Assembly: GCF_000759975.1 (NCBI RefSeq)
Contig: NZ_JNAM01000010.1
Span: 62,001 to 126,000 of the forward strand
From: Prochlorococcus marinus str. MIT 9302
Lineage (GTDB): Bacteria; Cyanobacteriota; Cyanobacteriia; PCC-6307; Cyanobiaceae
Direction: 5' to 3'
DNA length: 64,000 bases
Part shown: in pieces, positions 17,782-26,959 of the stretch
How positions within the stretch are numbered: the first letter of the stretch is position 1
Layout of the letters: each line of letters opens with the position of its first letter
The notes under the pieces: generated by a model
What the model was told of the DNA's origin: nothing
The model's database searches: none
Seen by the model: only the letters and a program-made list of their open reading frames with translations
Made by a program: the position numbers and the translations under genes

Positions 17782-18531
17782 GTGAAAGTTTTTGGATCTG
17801 CAGCTAAGACAGTTTTTTATTTAAAAAAAATTCAGGGTCAATATCCAAGTTGGAGACTTCAGTACAAAATAAAATGCAAAAGCACTGAAAATGAATTAAC
17901 AAACTGGCTTGGATATTCTGAAATAAAGAGAAACCAGCCAGTAGCAATAATAGCAAGAGAACAGTTCTCAGGTTTTGGCCAAAACTCAAAAACTTGGGTT
18001 TCTCCAAAAGGAGGGATTTGGTTAAGTGCAGCTTACCCAATATTTTCAAAAGAATTTACAAGCCAAATTTTTAATTTGTCTTTAGGAATTAAGATATGTG
18101 AAATGCTTAGAAAAGAGAATATAAATGTTTGTTTGAAATGGCCAAATGATATTTTCTTTGGTTCGAAAAAGTTGATTGGATTTTTACCAAGGGTGATAAC
18201 TAGAGGCAAGGAAATTATTTATGTAAGAATAGGTCTTGGCATGAATGTTTTAAATTACACTCCATCAGAAGGTATTTCATTATCAAAAGTACTTCAAACT
18301 AAGAATATTAATCAACATTATTGGACAGCTAAAGTTCTTAAATCTTTTCATGATTCAGTTGAATGTAATAACAAAAGAGAATATGTGATCAAATCGGCAA
18401 ATAAGTTCCTCAATAAAAGATTTTTACCAAGTGGTTTTTGTCCTAATACATGGGAAATTAAAGATATTGATTCGAATGGGAATTTAAGAATTGCAAATGA
18501 AACTCAACTGAAAGTAATTAGAAGGTTCTGA
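17782..18531 (+). CDS. birA: Biotin--[acetyl-CoA-carboxylase] ligase (BirA family, catalytic domain only)
   Basis: 249 aa with GTG start. It has the biotin/ATP site GFGQNSKTW (the family's GRGxxGxxW with the first Arg replaced by Phe) and KWPNDIFF, the ATP/biotin-contacting strand. There is no N-terminal DNA-binding domain, so it is a simple ligase, not an autorepressor. It attaches biotin to the BCCP subunit of acetyl-CoA carboxylase. The RGRGxxG arginine loss is a mild departure worth noting. Confidence 0.88.
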   Translation: MKVFGSAAKTVFYLKKIQGQYPSWRLQYKIKCKSTENELTNWLGYSEIKRNQPVAIIAREQFSGFGQNSKTWVSPKGGIWLSAAYPIFSKEFTSQIFNLSLGIKICEMLRKENINVCLKWPNDIFFGSKKLIGFLPRVITRGKEIIYVRIGLGMNVLNYTPSEGISLSKVLQTKNINQHYWTAKVLKSFHDSVECNNKREYVIKSANKFLNKRFLPSGFCPNTWEIKDIDSNGNLRIANETQLKVIRRF

Positions 18532-18533
18532 AT

Positions 18534-19220
18534 TTAATTAACTTTTAATTCAACTATTCTTCCATCCTTAAATTTGGCTATTTTTTTTGCACGATTTGCA
18601 ACTTCATCTTCATGCGTAACTAAAACTATAGTTATTCCAGATTCATGCAGTTTGTCAAAAAGATCTAGTACATCTTCAGTTGTTTTTGAATCTAGTGCTC
18701 CAGTGGGTTCGTCGGCTAATAATATTGCAGGGTTATTGATTATAGCCCTTGCAATTGCCACTCGTTGTTGCTGCCCTCCTGATAATTGGTTAGGGCGATT
18801 ATTCATTCTTTCAGAAAGGCCAACTTTTTTTAAGGCATTCTTACCTCGCTCTAATCTTTGCTCAGGCTCAATACCAGCATAAATCATCGGTAAAATTACG
18901 TTCTCAAGTGCTGTTGCGTCTGAAAGAAGATGAAATTGTTGAAAAACGAAACCTAATTTTTGGTTACGTATCTCCGCTAGCTCATCATCAGATAATTTCT
19001 CAACAGGGGTACCATTTAATTTATAAACCCCTTCAGATGGTCTATCTAGACATCCAATAATATTCATTGCTGTACTTTTACCTGAGCCACTTGCTCCCAT
19101 TACAGCCAAATAGTCACCTTTAAAAATTTCTAAGTTTATGCTGTCTAAGGCTTTAACAGTTAGATCATCTTTCCCGTAAGTTTTAGATATTTTTTCTAAA
19201 GTTGCGACTTTCTTAGACAT
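18534..19220 (-). CDS. ABC transporter ATPase, MacB/LolD/DevA family
   Basis: 228 aa single nucleotide-binding domain. Walker A is GASGSGKST (about 41-49), the signature LSGGQQQRVAIARA and Walker B AILLADEPTGALDS are intact, followed by a VLVTHEDEVA H-loop. The features fit the MacB/LolD/DevA group, which power export of lipoproteins, peptides or glycolipids through FtsX-type permeases. No permease lies next to it; ndhB is 15 bp upstream on the same strand. The exported substrate is unknown. Confidence 0.88.
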   Translation of the reverse strand: MSKKVATLEKISKTYGKDDLTVKALDSINLEIFKGDYLAVMGASGSGKSTAMNIIGCLDRPSEGVYKLNGTPVEKLSDDELAEIRNQKLGFVFQQFHLLSDATALENVILPMIYAGIEPEQRLERGKNALKKVGLSERMNNRPNQLSGGQQQRVAIARAIINNPAILLADEPTGALDSKTTEDVLDLFDKLHESGITIVLVTHEDEVANRAKKIAKFKDGRIVELKVN

Positions 19221-19235
19221 TTATTAAAAAAATCT

Positions 19236-20756
19236 TTAGGAAATATTGTTTGTTATAGCAATAATATCTTGTAAAAAAGGAGTTGCTGAAACTGCTGTAT
19301 TAGCTAATTTAAAAAGAGGGTTAGAAAGGATTCCTCCAAGAGCTGTTACCGCCACGCAAGTATAAAGTGCAATTCTTAAGGGAGGTAATCCTACAATTCC
19401 CCAATTAATTTCAGGATATGATTTGACTATTTCAGAAGCTTCCTGTGGTTCTTTAACTACCATCATTTTTATCACTGAAATGTAGTAATAAATAGAAATA
19501 ACTGAAGTTACTAGTCCAACGATTACTAATAGATATTGATGATTAGCCCAACCAGCAAAGAATAAATATATCTTTCCAAAAAATCCCAACATTGGAGGTA
19601 AACCTCCAAGAGAAAGAAGACAAAGACTTAATCCAAGTGTAATCAGAGGATCTTTTTGGTAAAGTCCTGAGTAATCAAGAATTCTGTCAGAACCAGTTCT
19701 TAGAGAGAAAAGTATTACACACGAAAAAGCACCTAAATTCATAAACAAATATGCAGCTAAATATAAAACAGCCGCTGATAAACCATCTTGAGTTCCAGAT
19801 ACTATTCCAATCATTACAAATCCAGCTTGTCCAATAGAACTGTAAGCTAACATCCTTTTCATTGAGGTTTGGGCAAGGGCTACAACATTTCCTAGAGCCA
19901 TGCTCAATATGGCTAATATAGTAAATAAAAGTTTCCATTCTTCATCGAAAGAAGAAAAAGTAGTGCTCAATATTCTTATCGCAAATGCAAACCCTGCTGT
20001 CTTTGAACCAACGGATAAAAAAGCTACTACAGGTGTAGGTGATCCCTCATAAACATCAGGAGTCCATTGATGAAAAGGAACGGCAGCGATTTTAAATGCA
20101 ACAGTTGACAAGACAAATACAAGAGCTAAAGAAGTAATGAATGATGGCTTGTTTATAATCTCTAAACCAATTGTTGCTAAGTTTGTTGAACCACTTAATC
20201 CATAAAGAAAGGATGAGCCATATAAATAGACTGCAGCAGCAGCTGACCCAACAAGCAAATATTTTAAAGCTGCTTCTGAGCTTCTCGGATCTCTTTTGAG
20301 ATAACCAGAGAGTAAATAACTCGCTACAGATAAAGTCTCCAGAGATATGAATACACTGATAAGGTCAGTAGATCCACACAAAAGCATTGCTCCAAGAGTT
20401 GCAGAAAGAACTATCGCTGCGAATTCGCCAATAGGACTTCCACTTTGTTCTGTATAACGCCAACTTATAAGTAAAGAAACTAAAGTTGATAATGATATTA
20501 TTGCTCTAAATGCGATTGCTAAATTATCTGAATTAAAGGAACCAAGAAATGCTGTATTGACTGGATTAGTCCATTGCAAGGCCAGACTAAAAAGAGAGCT
20601 GCCAATTGAAAGATAGCAAATCATTGGTGCCCACTTTGATGCAGTTTTTTCACCTGCTAAATCAACCAGAAGAGTCCCAACAATACTAAGTAAGATAAAA
20701 GCCTCTGGAATAATGGCTTGAGCATTTAAATTAATTGTAAAGATTTCGTTGGGCAC
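19236..20756 (-). CDS. ndhB: NAD(P)H-quinone oxidoreductase subunit 2 (NdhB)
   Basis: 506 aa, about 14 membrane helices, antiporter-like. Conserved features include the [21 protein letters not shown] loop with its proton-path lysine and histidine, and [11 protein letters not shown] in the following helix. NdhB is a core proton-pumping subunit of the thylakoid NDH-1 complex that serves respiration, cyclic electron flow and CO2 uptake. It is divergent from topA across 174 bp in which I find no other gene. Confidence 0.97.
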   Translation of the reverse strand: MPNEIFTINLNAQAIIPEAFILLSIVGTLLVDLAGEKTASKWAPMICYLSIGSSLFSLALQWTNPVNTAFLGSFNSDNLAIAFRAIISLSTLVSLLISWRYTEQSGSPIGEFAAIVLSATLGAMLLCGSTDLISVFISLETLSVASYLLSGYLKRDPRSSEAALKYLLVGSAAAAVYLYGSSFLYGLSGSTNLATIGLEIINKPSFITSLALVFVLSTVAFKIAAVPFHQWTPDVYEGSPTPVVAFLSVGSKTAGFAFAIRILSTTFSSFDEEWKLLFTILAILSMALGNVVALAQTSMKRMLAYSSIGQAGFVMIGIVSGTQDGLSAAVLYLAAYLFMNLGAFSCVILFSLRTGSDRILDYSGLYQKDPLITLGLSLCLLSLGGLPPMLGFFGKIYLFFAGWANHQYLLVIVGLVTSVISIYYYISVIKMMVVKEPQEASEIVKSYPEINWGIVGLPPLRIALYTCVAVTALGGILSNPLFKLANTAVSATPFLQDIIAITNNIS

Positions 20757-20930
20757 TTTATTAAATTGGATTAAATTAGATGTTTGATTGTAAGGGTCAA
20801 AGAGTTAATCTTAATTTGATTATAATTTGTGGGTATGATTTTTGAAATTTTAAGAGAAATTACTTGAAAAACCTTCAAATAATCATAATATGCCCTAACT
20901 GAACAAAAACACCAATTTTTGAAATAAACC

Positions 20931-23537
20931 TTGGATCACACACTTGTTATTGTTGAAAGTCCCACCAAAGCAAAAACTATAAGAAAGTTTTTGCCTTCTA
21001 ATTATGAAGTGCTTGCTTCAATGGGGCACGTAAGAGATCTTCCAAAAGGAGCCGCCGAAATCCCTGCTGCAGTTAAAAAGGAAAAATGGTCAAGGATAGG
21101 AGTTAATACAACAGAAGATTTTGAACCACTTTATATAGTTCCAAAAGATAAGAAAAAGGTTGTTAAAGAGTTGAAAGATGCATTGAAAGGTGCGACCCAA
21201 TTATTACTGGCAACTGATGAAGATAGAGAGGGAGAGAGTATTAGCTGGCATCTTCTGCAAATTCTTAAGCCTAAAATACCAACTAAGAGAATGGTTTTTC
21301 ATGAAATTACAAAAAAGGCAATTAATAAAGCTTTAGATCAAACAAGAGAACTTGATATGGAACTTGTTCAGGCTCAAGAAACTAGAAGAATTTTGGACAG
21401 GCTTTTTGGATATGAATTATCTCCTTTACTTTGGAAGAAGGTAGCCCCCCGATTATCTGCTGGTCGTGTTCAATCAGTTTCTGTAAGACTTCTTGTTAGA
21501 AGAGAGAGAGAAAGAAGATCCTTTAAAAAAGCTAGTTACTGGGGGATTAAAGCTTCCCTTGTAAAAGATAATGTTACTTTCGAAACTAAATTATTTAGCT
21601 TAAACGGTCAAAGAATTTCTAATGGTTCCGATTTCGATGAACAGACCGGCAAATTAAAACAAGGAAATAAATCTTTAATAATTGGAGAAGAAAAGGTAAA
21701 TGATTTATTGAAGACTTTTTCTTCTGAGGATTGGTTAGTCTCAAAAATAGAAAAAAAACCATCCACTCGTAAGCCAGTTCCTCCATTCACAACTAGTACA
21801 TTGCAACAAGAATCAAACAGGAAACTTCGTTTGTCTGCAAGAGAAACTATGAGATGTGCACAAGGTCTATATGAGAGAGGTTTCATAACATATATGAGGA
21901 CTGACTCGGTTCATCTTTCAGAACAAGCCATAAGAGCTGCTAGAGAATGTGTGAGTTCCATGTATGGAAAAGAATATTTATCTAAATCACCAAGACAATT
22001 TAATTCAACTGCAAGAAATGCCCAAGAAGCACACGAAGCTATCAGGCCGGCAGGTGAGGTATTTAAAACACCAAAGGAAACTAACCTAACTGGTAGAGAC
22101 TTATCTCTTTACGATTTAATTTGGAAAAGAACTGTAGCTAGTCAAATGGCGGAAGCTAGGCTAACAATGATTAATGCTGAAATTAGTGTGGGGGATGGAT
22201 TATTTAAATCCAGCGGGAAAAGTATTGATTTCGCAGGATTCTTCAGAGCTTATGTCGAGGGAAGTGATGACCCAAGTTCATCTCTTGAACAACAAGAAAT
22301 TATGCTCCCAAACTTAAAAACTGGAACATGTCTTGAAATTACTAATAAGGAATCTACTTTTCATGAAACTAAACCACCTGCAAGATATACAGAGGCTGCA
22401 CTAGTCAAAGTTCTTGAAAAAGAAGGGATTGGAAGACCTTCTACCTATGCAAGCATTATTGGGACAATTGTTGATAGAGGTTATGCAAATATATCTTCCA
22501 ATACTTTAGCTCCAACTTTCACAGCTTTTGCTGTTACCGCTCTATTAGAAGAACATTTCCCTGATCTAGTTGATACTACTTTTACTGCAAAAATGGAATC
22601 TTCATTGGATGAAATATCTTCAGGTAATCTTGAGTGGCTACCATACCTCGAGACTTTCTATAAAGGTAAAAATGGTCTGGAGGTGAAAGTTCAGAAAACA
22701 GAGGGTGATATTGATGGTAAAGCTTATAGACAAGTTGACTTCGAAGACCTTCCTTGCGTAGTCAGAATAGGCTCTAACGGTCCTTGGCTAGAGGGTACAA
22801 AAATTGATGAATCTGGGAATGAAATTCAGGCGAAAGGTAATCTTCCAATGGATATTACTCCTGGAGATTTAGACATAAAGCAAGTTGATCAAATTTTAAG
22901 TGGCCCATCAGATCTTGGAACTGATCCAAAAACTGGGGAAAAAGTCTTTTTAAGATTTGGCCCTTATGGACCTTACGTACAATTGGGAAATAATGATCAA
23001 GATAAAGCTAAACCAAGAAGAGCTTCATTACCTAAAGAGTTGAAAACTGATGATCTAACTCTAGATGATGCACTAGTACTTTTAAGTTTGCCTAGATTGT
23101 TAGGAGTTCATCCTGAAGGAGGTGTAGTTGAGGCTGATAGAGGAAGATTTGGACCTTATATTAAATGGATTAAAAATGAAAATGAATCTGAAAACAGATC
23201 ATTAAAGAAAGAGGATGATGTTTTTACAGTTGATATAAAACGAGCATTAGAAATTCTTGCGATGCCAAAAATGGGTAGAGGTGGTCAAGAGGTACTTAAA
23301 GACTTTGGAAAACCGAAAGAATTTAAAGAAAAAATCCAAATATTAAATGGAAGATATGGGATTTATTTAAAATGTGGCAAAACTAATGTTTCGATTGCTA
23401 AAGATACTGACTTAGAAAAATTCTCCATAGATGATGCTGTATTTCTTCTAGAAGAAAAACTAAAAGATAAAAAAGGATCTGTTTTAAAAAAAACAAAAAT
23501 AAGTAATAAAAAAACTACAAGGAAAAAGAAAAGTTAG
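20931..23537 (+). CDS. topA: DNA topoisomerase I (type IA)
   Basis: 868 aa, TTG start. The TOPRIM domain begins LVIVESPTKAKTIRKFL and has the acidic DEDREGESISWHL triad. The catalytic tyrosine is Y321 in YMRTDSVHLS. The C-terminus has no Cys4 zinc fingers; it carries repeated GPYGPYVQLG-, GRFGPYIKW- and GRYGIYLKCG-type TOPRIM-associated repeats, then a lysine-rich tail. It relaxes negative supercoils. The lipoprotein gene begins 8 bp after the stop. Confidence 0.97.
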   Translation: MDHTLVIVESPTKAKTIRKFLPSNYEVLASMGHVRDLPKGAAEIPAAVKKEKWSRIGVNTTEDFEPLYIVPKDKKKVVKELKDALKGATQLLLATDEDREGESISWHLLQILKPKIPTKRMVFHEITKKAINKALDQTRELDMELVQAQETRRILDRLFGYELSPLLWKKVAPRLSAGRVQSVSVRLLVRRERERRSFKKASYWGIKASLVKDNVTFETKLFSLNGQRISNGSDFDEQTGKLKQGNKSLIIGEEKVNDLLKTFSSEDWLVSKIEKKPSTRKPVPPFTTSTLQQESNRKLRLSARETMRCAQGLYERGFITYMRTDSVHLSEQAIRAARECVSSMYGKEYLSKSPRQFNSTARNAQEAHEAIRPAGEVFKTPKETNLTGRDLSLYDLIWKRTVASQMAEARLTMINAEISVGDGLFKSSGKSIDFAGFFRAYVEGSDDPSSSLEQQEIMLPNLKTGTCLEITNKESTFHETKPPARYTEAALVKVLEKEGIGRPSTYASIIGTIVDRGYANISSNTLAPTFTAFAVTALLEEHFPDLVDTTFTAKMESSLDEISSGNLEWLPYLETFYKGKNGLEVKVQKTEGDIDGKAYRQVDFEDLPCVVRIGSNGPWLEGTKIDESGNEIQAKGNLPMDITPGDLDIKQVDQILSGPSDLGTDPKTGEKVFLRFGPYGPYVQLGNNDQDKAKPRRASLPKELKTDDLTLDDALVLLSLPRLLGVHPEGGVVEADRGRFGPYIKWIKNENESENRSLKKEDDVFTVDIKRALEILAMPKMGRGGQEVLKDFGKPKEFKEKIQILNGRYGIYLKCGKTNVSIAKDTDLEKFSIDDAVFLLEEKLKDKKGSVLKKTKISNKKTTRKKKS

Positions 23538-23545
23538 AAAAAAAT

Positions 23546-24130
23546 ATGATTTTAAAAAAAAAAGAAATTTTTTTAGTAATTTTTTTAATTTTATTGCAAT
23601 CATGCTCTGGAGGGAGGATTGGAAACTTTCTTGAAAGTAGTTTTAAAGATTTAGAAAAAATAAGCCAAGAAGAAGAATTACAAAAGAATTTATTAAATAA
23701 AAGAACTGTAGTAAAAGAAAACAAAGAAATTGATGATAAAAAAAATAAAAAAATTAAAAAAGTAGAAAAGCCAAAAAATGTTCTAGAAAATAAAAAGTAT
23801 ATAAACTTAGTAAAAGAAAACAAAGAAATTGATGATAAAAAAAATAAAAAAATTAAAAAAGTAGAAAAGCCAAAAAATGTTCTAGAAAATAAAAAAGATA
23901 AAAATTTAGAAAAATTGCAAAAACAAAAAAATAATAAAATTAAGAATTCTTTAAAAAAAAGAAGAGATGAGCTTCAATCTTACAAAATAATATTCATCTT
24001 AAAAGATGTAGATCCAAAAGATCCTACTGAAGATTTAACTAACATATTGAGGAATTCTGAGGTAAATTTTGAAATAGAAAAGATTGAACGTATTTTAGAT
24101 TCAAAAAATAAAACTATTAATAAAAATTAA
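23546..24130 (+). CDS. Lys-rich putative lipoprotein with a recent internal tandem duplication
   Basis: 194 aa. A signal peptide (KKKEIFLVIFLILLQSC) ends at a lipobox cysteine C20, predicting a lipid-anchored periplasmic protein. The middle is a very Lys/Asn/Glu-rich, probably disordered or coiled region that contains two near-identical 33-residue units beginning VKENKEIDDKKNKK. The C-terminus (about 130-194) looks folded, with YKIIFILKDVDPKDPTEDLTNIL. I recognise no family. It lies between topA and DUF2232 on the same strand with short spacers. Confidence 0.7.
   Translation: MILKKKEIFLVIFLILLQSCSGGRIGNFLESSFKDLEKISQEEELQKNLLNKRTVVKENKEIDDKKNKKIKKVEKPKNVLENKKYINLVKENKEIDDKKNKKIKKVEKPKNVLENKKDKNLEKLQKQKNNKIKNSLKKRRDELQSYKIIFILKDVDPKDPTEDLTNILRNSEVNFEIEKIERILDSKNKTINKN
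23711..23908 (+). repeat. 99-bp direct tandem duplication within the lipoprotein gene
   Basis: Two copies start at 23711 and 23810, period 99 bp (33 codons, in frame). The first 80-odd bases of the copies are identical by eye, including synonymous positions; they differ only in the last 15-20 bases. That identity points to a recent duplication, or to copies kept uniform by recombination or slippage. Confidence 0.92.
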
Positions 24131-24151
24131 TCACAAATATTCACCAAAAAG

Positions 24152-24793
24152 ATGAAAATAACAACAAAAACTGAAGCATTAAATATTGTAGAGACCTCAT
24201 ATCTAGCATCTCTTTCTTCATTATTATGGGTCGCCTTATATTACTTGCCAATTGGTGGAGCCTTATTAAGGTTGATTTTACCCCTTCCAATGATACTCTT
24301 GCACTTAAGAAGAGGAACTAAAACTGCATTGGAAGGACTCTTAATACAATTTCTAGTTCTATTAATAATTATGGGTCCTGTTAGAGGAACATTATTTTTA
24401 TTTCCTTATGGGATTTTGGCTTTTTGGTTGGGCTGGTGTTGGTTTAAAGAAAAGACTTGGAGACTAAGTTTAACCATAGGAGTTGTTATTGGAACCCTCG
24501 GTTTCTTCTTACGTGTAATAGCATTATCTACGTTGGTTGGAGATAATCTTTGGGTTTTAATTACGAGGGCAAGTTATGGACTAATAGAAAAATTATTGGG
24601 ATTATTTAATTTGCCTTTTTCTCCATCAATTTTAAGTATCCAATTAGTTGCAATTTTATTAATAATTTTTCAAGAAATAGTTTATGTTTTAACGGTACAT
24701 ATAGTTGCCTATTCTCTTTTTCCAAGATTTAAATTAACTATCCCAGATCCTCCAAGATTATTAAATAGTCTAGTTGATTTAGATCATTCATAA
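24152..24793 (+). CDS. DUF2232 integral membrane protein
   Basis: 213 aa with about six hydrophobic helices. The family pattern is LPIGGALLRLILPLPMILLHLRRG near the N-terminus and VYVLTVHIVAYSLFPRF near the C-terminus, ending in a short acidic tail. DUF2232 proteins are conserved in cyanobacteria and Firmicutes, resemble ECF-type S components in topology, and have no settled function. It lies 9 bp before the CobT-like gene, which suggests cotranscription. Confidence 0.8.
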   Translation: MKITTKTEALNIVETSYLASLSSLLWVALYYLPIGGALLRLILPLPMILLHLRRGTKTALEGLLIQFLVLLIIMGPVRGTLFLFPYGILAFWLGWCWFKEKTWRLSLTIGVVIGTLGFFLRVIALSTLVGDNLWVLITRASYGLIEKLLGLFNLPFSPSILSIQLVAILLIIFQEIVYVLTVHIVAYSLFPRFKLTIPDPPRLLNSLVDLDHS

Positions 24794-24802
24794 AAAATAA
24801 GA

Positions 24803-25960
24803 ATGTATAGTACAGAATTAGGAATAAAAATTTTCGGTATTGAATCCAATAAAAAAACACAACTTAACAGAATAAAGATACTGAAAAAGAATATAAATAA
24901 TTTTAAAATATTTCTTGTAATTGCAGGCACTAATACATCTCAAATTTCTGGAATTTCGGCTGCAGGTATTAATGCAAAATCTAGAAAAATAACTGCGCTC
25001 GCAGATGCCGAATTCTTACTTAAGGGTGCTTCAAAAGATAATAAATATAAATTGCCTCTCCTCAATGCAGGAGTAACTCCGTCCCTAATAAGTCACGTTT
25101 GTTCAAAGCTTATAAATGTTTGTCCAGTTATTGTTCCTTTGGGAATAGGATCAAAACCTTACTTTAATCATTTGGTTGTAGAAGATCTTGATTTAGGACC
25201 ATCAAATTGTATTACTACTGGTAAATCCATGCCCAAAGATAGAGTTATAAATCTCTATGAAAGAGGTCTTGAGATAGGAAAATCCTCAAAACAACCCATC
25301 TTAATTTCTGAATCTGTACCAGGTGGTACCACAACTGCTCAGGCAGTAATGGAAGCTTTCGGTTTGCGGGTGTCTAAATTAGTAGGCAGTAGTTTATTTA
25401 AAGCTCCAAGAGAACTTAGAAGAAAAGTAGTTCAAAAAGGACTTTTAAATGCAAATCTAAAGACTGATTTTGACTCTTTTGATGTTGTTGCATCAGTGGG
25501 AGATCCTTTCCAAGCTTTCTCAATGGGTTTATTAATTGGTTCAAGGTTAGCAAACCAACCTGTCATATTGTCTGGTGGAAGTCAAATGTTGGCAGTAATT
25601 TTGCTTGTATTAGAATTCCTAGGTACAAAAAATAAAAATGACTTTATTGAGGATGTTTTTATTGCTACAACTGGCTGGCTGTTAAAAGATAATTCTCTAA
25701 GTGACTTGTTAAATTTAATTAATCAGAAATATGATGTCAACTTATTAGGTTTAGCAAGCCCTTTAAATTTTAAATCGTCAATATGCAAAGAATTGAAGGA
25801 TTATGAAATGGGTCATGTAAAAGAAGGTGTAGGTGCTGGTGGAATATCATTACTTGCTTTCTTAAATGGATTTAAAAATGACGAAATAGTTTCATTGTGT
25901 CAACAAAATCTGGAAATGATGAAAGGTCTAGGTCAAATTTCTTTAGAGAAGGATTACTGA
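24803..25960 (+). CDS. CobT-like nicotinate-nucleotide phosphoribosyltransferase family protein (UPF0284)
   Basis: 385 aa. It belongs to the cyanobacterial/archaeal CobT-like group: a SGISAAGINAKSRKITALADAEFL region, SESVPGGTTTAQAV in the centre and LSGGSQMLAVIL for the phosphate-binding end. CobT activates the lower-ligand base of cobamides; Prochlorococcus makes pseudocobalamin with adenine, so the natural base would be adenine if this is the functional CobT. The cobM gene at 44.5 kb is another step of the same pathway. The stop codon is directly adjacent to the next start. Confidence 0.82.
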   Translation: MYSTELGIKIFGIESNKKTQLNRIKILKKNINNFKIFLVIAGTNTSQISGISAAGINAKSRKITALADAEFLLKGASKDNKYKLPLLNAGVTPSLISHVCSKLINVCPVIVPLGIGSKPYFNHLVVEDLDLGPSNCITTGKSMPKDRVINLYERGLEIGKSSKQPILISESVPGGTTTAQAVMEAFGLRVSKLVGSSLFKAPRELRRKVVQKGLLNANLKTDFDSFDVVASVGDPFQAFSMGLLIGSRLANQPVILSGGSQMLAVILLVLEFLGTKNKNDFIEDVFIATTGWLLKDNSLSDLLNLINQKYDVNLLGLASPLNFKSSICKELKDYEMGHVKEGVGAGGISLLAFLNGFKNDEIVSLCQQNLEMMKGLGQISLEKDY

Positions 25961-26959
25961 ATGTTTTCAAAATTTTCAACCAGAAGAGAATTTTTAAATT
26001 GTGGTAAACTTTCTCTTTTATTTCTCTTAAGTTCTTGCACTAATCTTCCAAATAAAGTAAAGATTGCACTACAAAATTCTTTTTATCCACAATCTTTTAA
26101 AGATGCGATTCCAAAAGATTGGAAGCAGGAAAAAATTAATTTTGAAAGTATCCAGATACAAAAAAATAGAAACACAATTTTGAATTCTGACTTTACATTA
26201 ATAAATGATGGATGGGTTAATAGTATAAATTTGGCGGAATTCGAAAAAATAAATCAATATCCATTAATCGAAAATCTGGATAAGAGATCGATAGATTTTT
26301 TAAGAAGTTTTAATGAAAATCAAAGGAGTAAATTATTTCCTATTGGCGTAGTTCCTTACACAATTATTATTAAAAATAATAAAGAATTAATAAATTCAGC
26401 CAGAACTTCTTGGGATTTCCTTCTTTCTAAAAAATTAACGGGTAAAATTATTTTCCCACAAAGTCCCAGAATAATATTGTCAATTGCTAAAAAAATTAAT
26501 TCATCTAATTCTTTAAAAAAACTCAAAAGCCAAGCAATGTTATTTGATGATAAAAATATGCTCAATTGGTTGATTAATTCTGATGCTTGCGTCGCAATAG
26601 TTCCTTATAGCCTATGCTCAAAATATTTAAAAATAGATACAAGGCTTTCTTTAGTTTTCCCAAGCCAAGGAGTACCTTTGATGTGGCATTTTCTACTTAG
26701 TCGATCAAATCTAAATAATGCAATATTAATTGAATGGATTAAATCTTTAGAAAATAAATCAATAGTAGATAAATTAGTAAGTCAGGGTTGGTATCTACCA
26801 TTCAATAATGATTATTTACAAAGTAAATATAAATCTGAGATGTTTTCCATCTCAGGCCCTTCTGAGAAATGTTGGGAAAATAGTTGGTCTTTCCCTGTCC
26901 TAACAAATGAACAAAGAATTAATCTTAAAAATTTCTGGAATAAGTCTTTAACCCCATAA
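25961..26959 (+). CDS. Tat-exported lipoprotein, PotD-like extracellular solute-binding protein
   Basis: 332 aa. The N-terminus has a twin-arginine motif TRREFLN (RR at 8-9), a hydrophobic stretch and a lipobox ending at C26 (LLSSC), so it should be Tat-exported and lipid-anchored. The mature part resembles the polyamine/iron type II periplasmic binding fold (LKTG-like FPIGVVPYTIIIKN, WDFLLSKKLTGKIIFPQSPR, INSDACVAIVPYS). No permease or ATPase is nearby. The ligand is unknown. It starts 1 bp after the CobT-like stop and overlaps the convergent reductase gene by 12 bp. Confidence 0.75.
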   Translation: MFSKFSTRREFLNCGKLSLLFLLSSCTNLPNKVKIALQNSFYPQSFKDAIPKDWKQEKINFESIQIQKNRNTILNSDFTLINDGWVNSINLAEFEKINQYPLIENLDKRSIDFLRSFNENQRSKLFPIGVVPYTIIIKNNKELINSARTSWDFLLSKKLTGKIIFPQSPRIILSIAKKINSSNSLKKLKSQAMLFDDKNMLNWLINSDACVAIVPYSLCSKYLKIDTRLSLVFPSQGVPLMWHFLLSRSNLNNAILIEWIKSLENKSIVDKLVSQGWYLPFNNDYLQSKYKSEMFSISGPSEKCWENSWSFPVLTNEQRINLKNFWNKSLTP

